Source of the DNA: an uncultured Propionibacteriaceae bacterium
Lineage (GTDB): Bacteria; Actinomycetota; Actinomycetes; Propionibacteriales; Propionibacteriaceae
DNA length: 42,805 nt
Direction of reading: 5' to 3'
Assembly: GCA_937926975.1 (NCBI GenBank)
Contig: CALBCJ010000036.1
Span: 1-42,805, forward strand
Each line of letters begins with the position of its first letter. Position 1 is the stretch's first letter. The position numbers were made by a program, and so were the translations under genes. Positions 1 through 7,241 of this stretch are shown in pieces. The notes beneath the pieces are model-generated. The model had not been told where the DNA came from and did no database searches. It was given only the letters and a program-made list of their open reading frames with translations.

Positions 1-106
1 CGTCCAGACGGCGTGCTCCGCGGCCGGCTGGGGCTGAGTTCCGGTGATGGGCTTCAGAGCTGTGGCCGGGTTGGGCGTGCTGGCTTGCGGGTGGTTGGGC
101 GCTGGC

Positions 107-1372
107 TCAGCGGCCGGTCGACCGAGGCTCCACCGAGACCCAGGGGCGGCGCCGGGTCATGTGAACCTCCACCCCGGGGCTGTGGGCCAGGTACAGCGAG
201 ACGCCGACGAACAGGGCGATCATCCCGCCGGCGCAGGCCCAGACCGTCGCCCGCGCCCCCCAGTACGCCCCGACCACGCCCAGGACCGGGGAGACCACCG
301 GCGTCAGGCCCAGGATCATCGCCGTCCACAAGGCCATCACCCGGCCCCGGAACTCGGGCGCGACAGCCACCTGGATCAGAGCGTTCGCCGTCACCATCAC
401 CTGCACCGAGGTCCACCCCAGCGGCACCATCAGCAGCGTGAAGAACCAGAACGACGGCGACATCGCCGAGACCGCGAGCAGGCCCGCGAACAGCCCGAGC
501 GCGACCGCGACGTGACGCAGCCGGGGCCGGCGGCGCCGGGCCGCGAGCAGCGCTGCGGTCAGCGATCCGATTCCCATCACCGAGCCCAGGGCTCCGAACT
601 CACCGGCGCCCTTGCCGAAGACCTCGGTCGACATCAGCGGGTTGGTGATCGAGAAGTTGAAGCCGAAGGCCCCCATCCCGGCGGCGATCGTCAGCAGCAG
701 CGCCAGGTCGGGGCGCTTCGCCACGTACCGGACCGCCACCAGCAGGCTGCCCGACCTGCGGTCCGGGGCCCGAGTGGCGGTCATCTGGGACGGCTGCAGC
801 CGCAGCAGGCAGCAGATGTGCACCAGGTAGGTGACGGCGTTCACCACGAACACCCACCCGGAGCCGATGGCCGCGATCAGGATCCCAGCCGCGCCCGGAC
901 CGAGCAGGCGGGCCGCGTTGAAGCTGGTCGAGTTGAGCCCGATCGCGTTGGACACCTTGTCGGGCGGCACCATCTCGGAGACGATCGCCTGCCGGCACGG
1001 GGCGTCAAAGGCGCTCGCAACCCCGTCCATGGTGGCCAGGGCAAAGACGTGCCACAGCCGCAGCGCCCCCGACAGGCTGAGCACCGACAAGGTCACGATG
1101 TCCACGAGCAGGAAGAGCTGCGCGACCAGCATGACCGTACGCTTCGGGAACCGGTCCGACACCGACCCGGCCACGGGGGTCAGGGCCAGGGTAGGCACGA
1201 ACATGATCGCCGTCAGCCAGCCCAGCGCCTGGGCGTCACCGGCGGTGAGCTCGACCAGCACCACCCAGGACTGGGCGGTCCGGGTCATCCACATCCCGAT
1301 GTTGGAGGCGGTGACCCCGGTGAAGTAGCGGCGGTAGCTCGGGAAGGCGAGGCTGGAGAAAGTACGGCTCAT
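107..1372 (-). CDS. MFS transporter, drug/siderophore exporter-like
   Basis: Predicted 421-residue inner-membrane transporter of the major facilitator superfamily, nearest in style to the MFS_3/EntS-like exporters. About twelve hydrophobic segments can be followed, with a motif A-like loop (SDRFPKRTV) between the second and third. The open frame reaches much further upstream, but that part is a low-complexity shadow of the marR gene. The ATG at 1372 is chosen because it overlaps the marR stop as ATGA and the protein then begins MSRTFSSLAFPSYRRYF, a typical MFS_3 N terminus. Operon position behind a MarR repressor suggests export of a toxic compound that is also the MarR ligand; the substrate cannot be read from sequence. 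Confidence 0.9.
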   Translation of the reverse strand: MSRTFSSLAFPSYRRYFTGVTASNIGMWMTRTAQSWVVLVELTAGDAQALGWLTAIMFVPTLALTPVAGSVSDRFPKRTVMLVAQLFLLVDIVTLSVLSLSGALRLWHVFALATMDGVASAFDAPCRQAIVSEMVPPDKVSNAIGLNSTSFNAARLLGPGAAGILIAAIGSGWVFVVNAVTYLVHICCLLRLQPSQMTATRAPDRRSGSLLVAVRYVAKRPDLALLLTIAAGMGAFGFNFSITNPLMSTEVFGKGAGEFGALGSVMGIGSLTAALLAARRRRPRLRHVAVALGLFAGLLAVSAMSPSFWFFTLLMVPLGWTSVQVMVTANALIQVAVAPEFRGRVMALWTAMILGLTPVVSPVLGVVGAYWGARATVWACAGGMIALFVGVSLYLAHSPGVEVHMTRRRPWVSVEPRSTGR

Positions 1373-1806
1373 GCCTCGGCCTCCACCACCAGACGCAGCA
1401 GCTCGGCCCCGGCCCGCAGCACCTCCAGCTCTTCGGGGGTGCAGCCCTGGAGCAGCTCGGCCACGTACTCGTCGCGCTCCCGGCGCCCCTTGCTGAGGGC
1501 CCGCTTGCCGGCCGGGGTCAGGGTCACGATCTTGGACCGGGCGTCGGTCGGGTCCAGCTGGCGAGCCAGCAGCCCCAGCTCCTCGAGCTCGTTGATGGTG
1601 CGCGACATGGACGGGGCGCTGACCCGCTCCCGCTGGGCGAGCTCGCGCGCGGTGGACGGTCCCTGCTCCAGCCAGGCCAGCACGGTGAACCGGTGCGGCG
1701 CCAGCGACGGGGTGTGGTCGCGTACGTGGCGCGCCAGGGACTGGGAGGAAAGCCGGATCTCGCGGGCGATCTGGGTCAGGGTCGGGTCGAAGGTCGTGGC
1801 AGGCAC
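1369..1806 (-). CDS. MarR-family transcriptional regulator
   Basis: A 145-residue winged-helix repressor. The recognition helix region (RVSAPSMSRTINELEELGL) is followed by the MarR wing signature DPTDARSKIVTLTPAG at about residues 106-121, and the helices at both ends would form the dimer interface. The start is a GTG at 1806. Its stop codon overlaps the ATG of the downstream MFS gene, so the two are translationally coupled. It probably represses its own operon through the inverted repeat about 50-75 bases upstream. The ligand is unknown. Confidence 0.93.
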   Translation of the reverse strand: MPATTFDPTLTQIAREIRLSSQSLARHVRDHTPSLAPHRFTVLAWLEQGPSTARELAQRERVSAPSMSRTINELEELGLLARQLDPTDARSKIVTLTPAGKRALSKGRRERDEYVAELLQGCTPEELEVLRAGAELLRLVVEAEA

Positions 1807-1854
1807 AGCATCTCTGGAGTTGGCGGGAACGGGGAGGAGAGCGACCGGGAAGGC

Positions 1855-1879
1855 AACTAGTTAGATGATGCAACTAACT
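1855..1879. promoter_or_regulatory. Probable MarR operator and promoter island
   Basis: An AT-rich island in otherwise GC-rich DNA. It holds AGTTAG (1859-1864) and its inverted copy CTAACT (1874-1879) around a 9-base spacer, partly overlapping a second palindrome AACTAGTT (1855-1862). Read on the minus strand it is TTAGTTGCATCATCTAACTA, the TTGCAT-type dyad common at MarR sites. It lies upstream of marR and faces the MFS operon; menA starts 155 bases away on the other strand. That it is the operator is inference. Confidence 0.6.
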
Positions 1880-2033
1880 GTACGCGGTCGAGCCCGCCAG
1901 CGCACGCAGGCATGAGAGCCGTCTCATGAGGGCGCAGTGCCGCCACCGCTGAGCCCGGCCAGGCCTCGCGCGCCAGCAGCGCCCGGCCACGGAGAGCCTC
2001 GATTACCATCTCCCCATCGGGGAGGGAGCGACG

Positions 2034-2912
2034 ATGGCGACAGTGGCGCAGTGGGTGGAGGGAGCCCGGCCGAGGACCCTGCCGGCGGCGGTGTCGCCGG
2101 TGCTGGTGGGCGCCGGCGCGGCCTGGTACGCCTCGGGGCAGGTCAGCTGGCTCGTGGCCGTCGGCTGCCTGCTGGTGTCGCTGGCGCTGCAGGTCGGGGT
2201 GAACTACGCCAACGACTACTCCGACGGGATCCGGGGCACCGATGCTGACCGGGTCGGGCCGATGCGGCTGGTCGGCTCGGGCGCGGCCCGGCCGCGGCAG
2301 GTGAAGCTGGCGGCCTTCGGCTGCTTCGCGGTGGCCGCGGCCGCCGGGCTGGGGATCGTGGTCAGCTCGGGGCAGTGGTGGATGCTGCTGGTCGGGCTCG
2401 GCTGCATCCTGGCGGCCTGGTACTACACCGGCGGCAAGCACCCGTACGGCTACGCCGGCCTCGGTGAGGTCATGGTCTTCGTCTGCTTCGGGCTGGTAGC
2501 CGTGCTGGGCACCACCTGGGTGCTGGCCGGCCGGGCGACCTGGGCGGCGGTGGCCGGGGCGGTCGCGATCGGCGCGGTGAGCTGCGCGGTCCTGGTCGCG
2601 AACAACCTGCGCGACCTCGAGGGCGACCGGGAAGCGGGGAAGATGACCCTCGCGGTACGGCTGGGTGACCGCGGCACCCGCTGGTTCTACCTCGCCCTGG
2701 TGCTGGTGGCGGCGGTGTCGGTGGCTCTGGCGGGTCTCGGCACCTCCTGGGCCCTGCTGGGGCTGCTGGGGGTGGCGGCGCTGGCCAGCCCGACCCGTAC
2801 GGTGCTGGGCGGTGCCCGCGGGCCGGCGCTGATCCCGGTGCTGAAGAGCACCGGGCTGTCCGGGCTGCTGGTGGCCGCCGGCCTGTCCGCCGGCTGGGTG
2901 CTGGGCTCCTAA
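2034..2912 (+). CDS. menA: 1,4-dihydroxy-2-naphthoate polyprenyltransferase MenA
   Basis: Integral-membrane UbiA-superfamily prenyltransferase of 292 residues that joins a polyprenyl diphosphate to 1,4-dihydroxy-2-naphthoate, giving demethylmenaquinone. The first Asp-rich motif is N60-D61-YS-D64-GIRGT-D70, which binds Mg-diphosphate, and a second (RDLEGDREAGK) lies near residue 200. About eight hydrophobic helices are visible. The N terminus VEGARPRTLPAAVSPVLVG is typical of MenA. A strong ribosome site (GGGGAGGGAG) stands before the ATG. It is transcribed alone, but menG, the tail-modifying reductase, complex I and the prenyl synthase are all within 27 kb. Confidence 0.97.
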   Translation: MATVAQWVEGARPRTLPAAVSPVLVGAGAAWYASGQVSWLVAVGCLLVSLALQVGVNYANDYSDGIRGTDADRVGPMRLVGSGAARPRQVKLAAFGCFAVAAAAGLGIVVSSGQWWMLLVGLGCILAAWYYTGGKHPYGYAGLGEVMVFVCFGLVAVLGTTWVLAGRATWAAVAGAVAIGAVSCAVLVANNLRDLEGDREAGKMTLAVRLGDRGTRWFYLALVLVAAVSVALAGLGTSWALLGLLGVAALASPTRTVLGGARGPALIPVLKSTGLSGLLVAAGLSAGWVLGS

Positions 2913-2927
2913 CCGCACCTGGCGGCC

Positions 2928-2941
2928 CGAAGAGTCCTTCG
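2928..2941. terminator. Small hairpin after menA
   Basis: CGAAG-AGTC-CTTCG forms a 5-bp stem with a 4-base loop 16 bases after the menA stop. It sits inside a longer possible pairing of GGCGGCC (2921-2927) with GGCCGCC further on. There is no T-run, so if it ends transcription it would be a weak or Rho-aided site. The rest of the 285-base gap to the next gene shows only a TATCCT hexamer at 3161-3166, a possible -10. Confidence 0.3.
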
Positions 2942-3197
2942 CCGAGGCTGGGCACCGGCGCCCCGGCCGCCCAAGAACGAGCCACCTGGCCCGGTCGAAG
3001 CCCACCTTCTCGTGCGTGACCCGCCAGCGTGACCGGTGCCTGTGGCACCCGGGCTGAGTCCCGGCTCACCCCCGAACTGTTCAACTCTCGCAAGGAAACC
3101 TTGGGCCACGCGCTGAGTCCAGGAGTGGCCGGACCAGGCACAGGTCCTGGGAGCCGTCGGTATCCTGCCAGCAGCGACAGCGACGGGAAGGTGCACC

Positions 3198-3992
3198 GTG
3201 TCAGAGCAGTCGGAAGGCCTGGGGGTTCCCGGGTCAGGCCCGTCCTTCGGGCCGCCCGTCGCCAACGGGCAGCCGTCCTACCTGCCCCCGGCCGGGCAGC
3301 CGTCCTACCAGCCCTCAGCCAGGCCGCAGCCGGACCCCGGTCCGGCGCCCAGCTCGTACCAGCAGCCCGGCCACCAGCCGGCCCCGCCCGCCGTCTGGGG
3401 ACCGCCCACCCAGCAGCCTGTGGTCCAGCCAGGCGCGCCGGTCCCGCCGAACCAGGCCCAGCCGGCAGCGGCAGCCCCGCCCGGCCAGCCCCAGGCGGCG
3501 GCCACCATGGCAGGGCCGGGCACGCCGGCGTACGTGGACTACCCGCCCCCGGTCGGGGAGCCTGCCGGCCGGCCCGAGCGGGTCGGCCTGGGCCTGCTCT
3601 GCGCCCTGGCGGCGGTGCTCGCGGGCTCGGTGGCGACGGCACTGCTGCTCCAGGCTGGCTGGGTGTTCTCCCTAGTCGCCCTGGCCATGGCCTGGGGAGG
3701 TGCCCGGCTCTACCAGGTCGGGGCTGGTGGCCCGCCCCGCAAGGGCGCCTGGCCGCTGGTGGTCCTGCTCGTGGTGGGGGTGCTCTTCTCCTGGGAGGTA
3801 GCCCTGGCCTGGATGGTCCACGCCCGGGCGGTGTCAGCGCTGGGGTCGGAGCAGGCTGTGAGCACCACCATCCAGATCCTGCTGGACAGCGAGTTCCAGG
3901 GGGCAGCCTTCCGTCAGGGCTGGGTCTTCCTGCTCTTCGGCGCGCTCGGGATCTTCAGCACCGTGCGCGGGCTGCTCGCCAGCCGCGCATGA
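3198..3992 (+). CDS. Proline-rich N terminus, membrane protein of unknown function
   Basis: 264 residues that I do not recognise as a named family. Residues 1-125 are low complexity, rich in Pro, Gln, Gly and Ala with repeated QPSYxP-like pieces, and probably disordered in the cytoplasm. Residues 130-258 hold about four hydrophobic segments (near 130-152, 154-168, 184-206 and 241-258). This architecture, a Pro/Gln-rich tail before a small membrane domain, is common in actinobacteria. Start is GTG at 3198 with GGGAAGG just upstream. It stands alone between menA and the convergent nuclease gene, so context gives no function. Confidence 0.85.
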   Translation: MSEQSEGLGVPGSGPSFGPPVANGQPSYLPPAGQPSYQPSARPQPDPGPAPSSYQQPGHQPAPPAVWGPPTQQPVVQPGAPVPPNQAQPAAAAPPGQPQAAATMAGPGTPAYVDYPPPVGEPAGRPERVGLGLLCALAAVLAGSVATALLLQAGWVFSLVALAMAWGGARLYQVGAGGPPRKGAWPLVVLLVVGVLFSWEVALAWMVHARAVSALGSEQAVSTTIQILLDSEFQGAAFRQGWVFLLFGALGIFSTVRGLLASRA

Positions 3993-4055
3993 CCTCCGCT
4001 GGCGCAGGGTCCTGAGGCAGCCGAGCCCGGTCAGAGCCTGGGCAGCCCAGCACGC

Positions 4056-5792
4056 TCAGGGCTTCTGGGAAGCCCGCAGCCACTGGCGCAGGGCATGGGT
4101 GGCGCGGACGTCGTCCTCGTTGTACTCGAGCACCCGTCGCCGGGACTCTGCGCGGGCCTCAGGGCGGTCGGCATGGACCGCCTCGGCGAACCAGGTCTGC
4201 GAGTTCAGCCCGCCCGGGTCGTCGTCTCGCCAGGTGAACCCTGGGCCGGCCTGAGCGACCTGCTTCAGCCCCAGCCCGTGGACCCCGAAGAAGTGCTGGC
4301 GGACCACCTCGAAGAGGTCGACGAAGGAGGTCGTGGCGAGCTGGGCCGCCCAGACGAAGGCTGGTCGGGGCGAGACCTGCGCCAGGCGCTGGATCCGCAT
4401 CACCTCGTACGAGGAGTAGTGGTACACCCGCACCTGGCCGATGGCGCTGGCTACCTTCTCCTGGAGCCAGGTCAGGGCCCGGTGCGCCAGGTCACGCTCG
4501 CGCTTCTCTGTCAGGGGAGAGAAGTCGGAGAACGAGACGTACTGGGGCGGCCCGCCAGTCCGGGAGTCGGTGACCAGGAAGCCCCACAGGTAGACCCGGT
4601 CCTCGGCCGAGGTCTCGATGTCGAGGTCGACCTCGAGGTCCGCCACCGGGAGGTCGATCGGGCCCTCGCTGACCCGCTCCAGCTCCACCCCGGCGACCAT
4701 CATCCGGGCTCGGTGCGCTGCCACCCGGATCCGCTCCTCGCCGCCCGGGCGGTGACCCACCTCCGGCAGGTACTGCGGTAGCAGCTCGTCCAGGTCCACG
4801 GTGGCCAGGTCGTCCAGGGTGGCCACGTGCAGCCGCCGCAGCACCGCGATCTCCCGTACGTCGAGCGGGGACTTCGGGATCCGCAGGCTGAGGTCGTCGT
4901 CGCCGAGCTGGGGGCGGCAGACCTGCCACCACAGGCAGTGGTCGCACTCTCGGATCCGGATCGGGGTCACCGCCAGCGCCGGGTCGTCCGGCTCGCCGCG
5001 CTGCTGCTGGGCGATGGTGGCCACCCGGACCCGGAAGCCGTGCTCGTGGTCGTAGCGCTCCAGCGCGCTGCGCCGGGTCCAGCCAGCGGCAGCAGTGCGG
5101 GAGAAGGTCCGGATCACCTTCTGGTCCAGCCGGACCCAGACCACCGGGTGCCGACCAGGCAGGTGCGGCACCGAGTCAGTGGCGATGATCGCTCCGTACG
5201 GGGCCCCGCCGGCCGCGCACCCGGCCGCCTCCAGCAGGCGCCAGTAGTGCGCCAGCTGGAGCAGGTCCGGCTCCCGGGTGGCCGTCCGCAGCGCCGTCCC
5301 CGGGATCTGCTGGGCCTCCTCCAGCCAGGGCCGGGACAGGGTCGAGACCGGGACCGGGACATGGCTCGGACCAGGGGTGATCTTCTCTAGGACCCGGTGG
5401 AGCTTGACCATCGCCGGGTAGTACCCGGGCGCCCCGTCGGGGTGGTCGGGACCGCGTAGCCACAGGTCGGCCCGGCCGCTGCGGTGCCCGTTCCAGTCCC
5501 AGGGCAGCGCCCCCGACACCACTACCGGCGCGCCGCCGGCCAGGGCCTGCCGGGCCACCTCGACCTGCTCCGGCCAGGGACGGTCCCGCCAGGGTCGGCA
5601 GTCGACCGCCCGGTCGCCGTGCAGCTCGACCAGCTGGCCCAGCATCTGCTGCTTGAAGGACTGACCGCCGTTGAACAGCTCCTCCAAGGACTCGTCGACC
5701 GGCTCTGGGCGCTGCAGCCCGGGCAGGAAGAGGTTCTGGGTCTTGACCGGGCAGCTGCGGGCCGCGTACGCGTCGAGGACGAAGCCGCTCAC
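4056..5792 (-). CDS. TM0106-type RecB-like/RNase H-like nuclease
   Basis: 578-residue putative nuclease. The N-terminal half looks like a RecB/Cas4 fold: C14, then GRAD109LW (motif II acid) and K130 (motif III lysine), then C283-x2-C286-x5-C292. One Cys near the start plus three later is the Fe-S arrangement of Cas4 and AddB. The C-terminal half is an RNase H/YprB-like exonuclease domain with D389-D391xE (LDIET), a middle HYSSYEVMRIQRL block and the closing YNEDDVRATHALRQWL near 557-572. The start is GTG 5792, whose GTGA overlaps the menG stop; the frame opens further upstream only as a shadow of menG. TM0106-family proteins are widespread but their substrate is not known to me. The acid normally two residues before the motif III lysine appears to be Met here. 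Confidence 0.85.
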   Translation of the reverse strand: MSGFVLDAYAARSCPVKTQNLFLPGLQRPEPVDESLEELFNGGQSFKQQMLGQLVELHGDRAVDCRPWRDRPWPEQVEVARQALAGGAPVVVSGALPWDWNGHRSGRADLWLRGPDHPDGAPGYYPAMVKLHRVLEKITPGPSHVPVPVSTLSRPWLEEAQQIPGTALRTATREPDLLQLAHYWRLLEAAGCAAGGAPYGAIIATDSVPHLPGRHPVVWVRLDQKVIRTFSRTAAAGWTRRSALERYDHEHGFRVRVATIAQQQRGEPDDPALAVTPIRIRECDHCLWWQVCRPQLGDDDLSLRIPKSPLDVREIAVLRRLHVATLDDLATVDLDELLPQYLPEVGHRPGGEERIRVAAHRARMMVAGVELERVSEGPIDLPVADLEVDLDIETSAEDRVYLWGFLVTDSRTGGPPQYVSFSDFSPLTEKRERDLAHRALTWLQEKVASAIGQVRVYHYSSYEVMRIQRLAQVSPRPAFVWAAQLATTSFVDLFEVVRQHFFGVHGLGLKQVAQAGPGFTWRDDDPGGLNSQTWFAEAVHADRPEARAESRRRVLEYNEDDVRATHALRQWLRASQKP

Positions 5793-6502
5793 CCGGCCGC
5801 CTTCTGTGCTCGGTGCAGGGCCACGATCCCGCCGGCCAGGTTGCGGTGGGCGACCTGGGTCCAGCCGGTGTCGACCAGCATCGCGGCCAGCTGCTGCTGG
5901 TCGGGCCAGGCGACGATCGACTCGACCAGGTAGTCGTACGCGTCGGGGTTGGAGGAGACCACCTTCGCAACCGCCGGCACCACCGACGGCAGGTACGTCC
6001 GGTAGACCCGCCGCCACGGCCCCCAGACCGGGGCCGAGAACTCGCAGACCACCAGCCGGCCGCCGGGCCGGGTGACCCGCAGCAGCTCGGCCAGGGCAGC
6101 CTCGGTGTCCTGTACGTTGCGCAGCCCGAACGAGGTCGTGACCGCGTCGAAGGACGCGTCGGCGAGCGGCAGAGCCAGCGCGTCCCCGGCCACGAAGCAG
6201 AGGCCCGGGTAGCGGCGCCGACCCTCCTCCAGCATCCCCAGGCTCATGTCGACCGAGACCACCACCGCCCCGGCGTCGGCGATCGGGTCGGAGCTGGTGC
6301 CGGTCCCGGCTGCCAGGTCGAGCACCCGCTCGCCTGGGCGGGGGGCCACCGCGTCCAGCACCGCCCGTCGCCAGCCGGCCTCCAGACCGAGCGTGGCCAG
6401 GGCGTTGACCAGGTCGTACCGCGGCGCCAGCCGGTCGAACATGGTGGCTACATCAAAGGGACGCTTGTCCAAAGTGGCGCGGGCCGAGGTGCGGTGCTTC
6501 AT
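5789..6502 (-). CDS. menG: Demethylmenaquinone methyltransferase MenG
   Basis: 237-residue SAM-dependent C-methyltransferase of the UbiE/MenG family, which performs the last methylation of menaquinone synthesis on demethylmenaquinone. Motif I for SAM is VLDLAAGTGTSSDPIADAG, followed by the acid of SVDMSLGML and by GDALALPLADASFDAVTTSFGLRN. The N-terminal block FDVATMFDRLAPRYDLVNALATLG is diagnostic of the family. The start is ATG 6502. The stop overlaps the GTG of the downstream nuclease gene, so they share an mRNA. Complex I and other menaquinone genes are close by. Confidence 0.96.
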   Translation of the reverse strand: MKHRTSARATLDKRPFDVATMFDRLAPRYDLVNALATLGLEAGWRRAVLDAVAPRPGERVLDLAAGTGTSSDPIADAGAVVVSVDMSLGMLEEGRRRYPGLCFVAGDALALPLADASFDAVTTSFGLRNVQDTEAALAELLRVTRPGGRLVVCEFSAPVWGPWRRVYRTYLPSVVPAVAKVVSSNPDAYDYLVESIVAWPDQQQLAAMLVDTGWTQVAHRNLAGGIVALHRAQKAAG

Positions 6503-6596
6503 CCCGCTAGCCTCCCACGCGCCGACCCTCCCCTCCTACCGGGCCCTTGTGGGCGCGGCGTCTGGGCCCAGGTCGGATGGGGGAGAATCGGGGACC

Positions 6597-7241
6597 ATGG
6601 CAAAGCAGCGCACCTCGGTGCTCAAGGTCTCGAAGATGACCAAGTCGTACGGCCCGGTCCCGATCGTACGTGACTTCTCGCTGGAGGTGTGGTCGGGGGA
6701 GGCGGTGGCCCTGACCGGGCGCAACGGTGCCGGCAAGTCCACGATCCTGCGGTGCCTGGTGGGCGCCGACCGCCCCGACGAGGGCACCATCGAGATCTGC
6801 GGCAACCCGCTGCGGGAGTCGAACCCGCAGGTCCGTCGGGACCTGGCGACGGTGATCGACGACCTTGACTTCTTCCCCGACCTGTCGGTGGTCGAGCACC
6901 TTGACCTGCTGGCCCGGGCGCACGGGCTGCCGGACTCCGACGACGCGGTCGACGAGGTCCTGCACGAGGTCCAGCTGGTCCCGCAGTCCGGCCAGCTGCC
7001 GGGCACCTTGTCGTCGGGCCAGCGCCGTCGGCTGGCCCTGGCCACCGCCTTCGTCCGGCCCCGCAGGCTGCTGGTGCTGGACGAGCCGGAGCAGCGCCTC
7101 GACGTCGAGGGGGTCGAGTGGCTGGCGCAGCGGCTGAGCCGGGAGCGCGACGAGGGCCTGGCGATCGTGATGGCCAGCCACGAGCCGCGGCTGGTCGAGG
7201 CGGTAGCGACCAAGACCGTACGGGTGGGGGAGCCGGCATGA
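6597..7241 (+). CDS. ABC transporter ATP-binding protein
   Basis: 214-residue ATPase subunit. Walker A is GRNGAGKST (41-49), the signature is LSSGQ (138-142), Walker B is LLVLDEPE (158-165) and the switch histidine is H195. The Q-loop residue is not obvious around residue 85-95 (VIDDLDFFPDLSVVEHL). The start is ATG 6597 after GGGGGAG; the longer frame upstream runs through the menG antisense. It overlaps the next gene as ATGA, so the two make one transporter. An ATPase paired with a separate large permease suggests an exporter, but the cargo is unknown. Confidence 0.92.
   Translation: MAKQRTSVLKVSKMTKSYGPVPIVRDFSLEVWSGEAVALTGRNGAGKSTILRCLVGADRPDEGTIEICGNPLRESNPQVRRDLATVIDDLDFFPDLSVVEHLDLLARAHGLPDSDDAVDEVLHEVQLVPQSGQLPGTLSSGQRRRLALATAFVRPRRLLVLDEPEQRLDVEGVEWLAQRLSRERDEGLAIVMASHEPRLVEAVATKTVRVGEPA

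Noticed and set aside
1..106. Possible end of a gene from the left edge
   Set aside because: All plus-strand frames are either stopped early or low-complexity, and there is too little sequence to recognise a C terminus.
1373..1873. N-terminal extension of the MFS frame
   Set aside because: The added residues are the marR gene read in another frame, and the ATGA coupling fixes the start at 1372.
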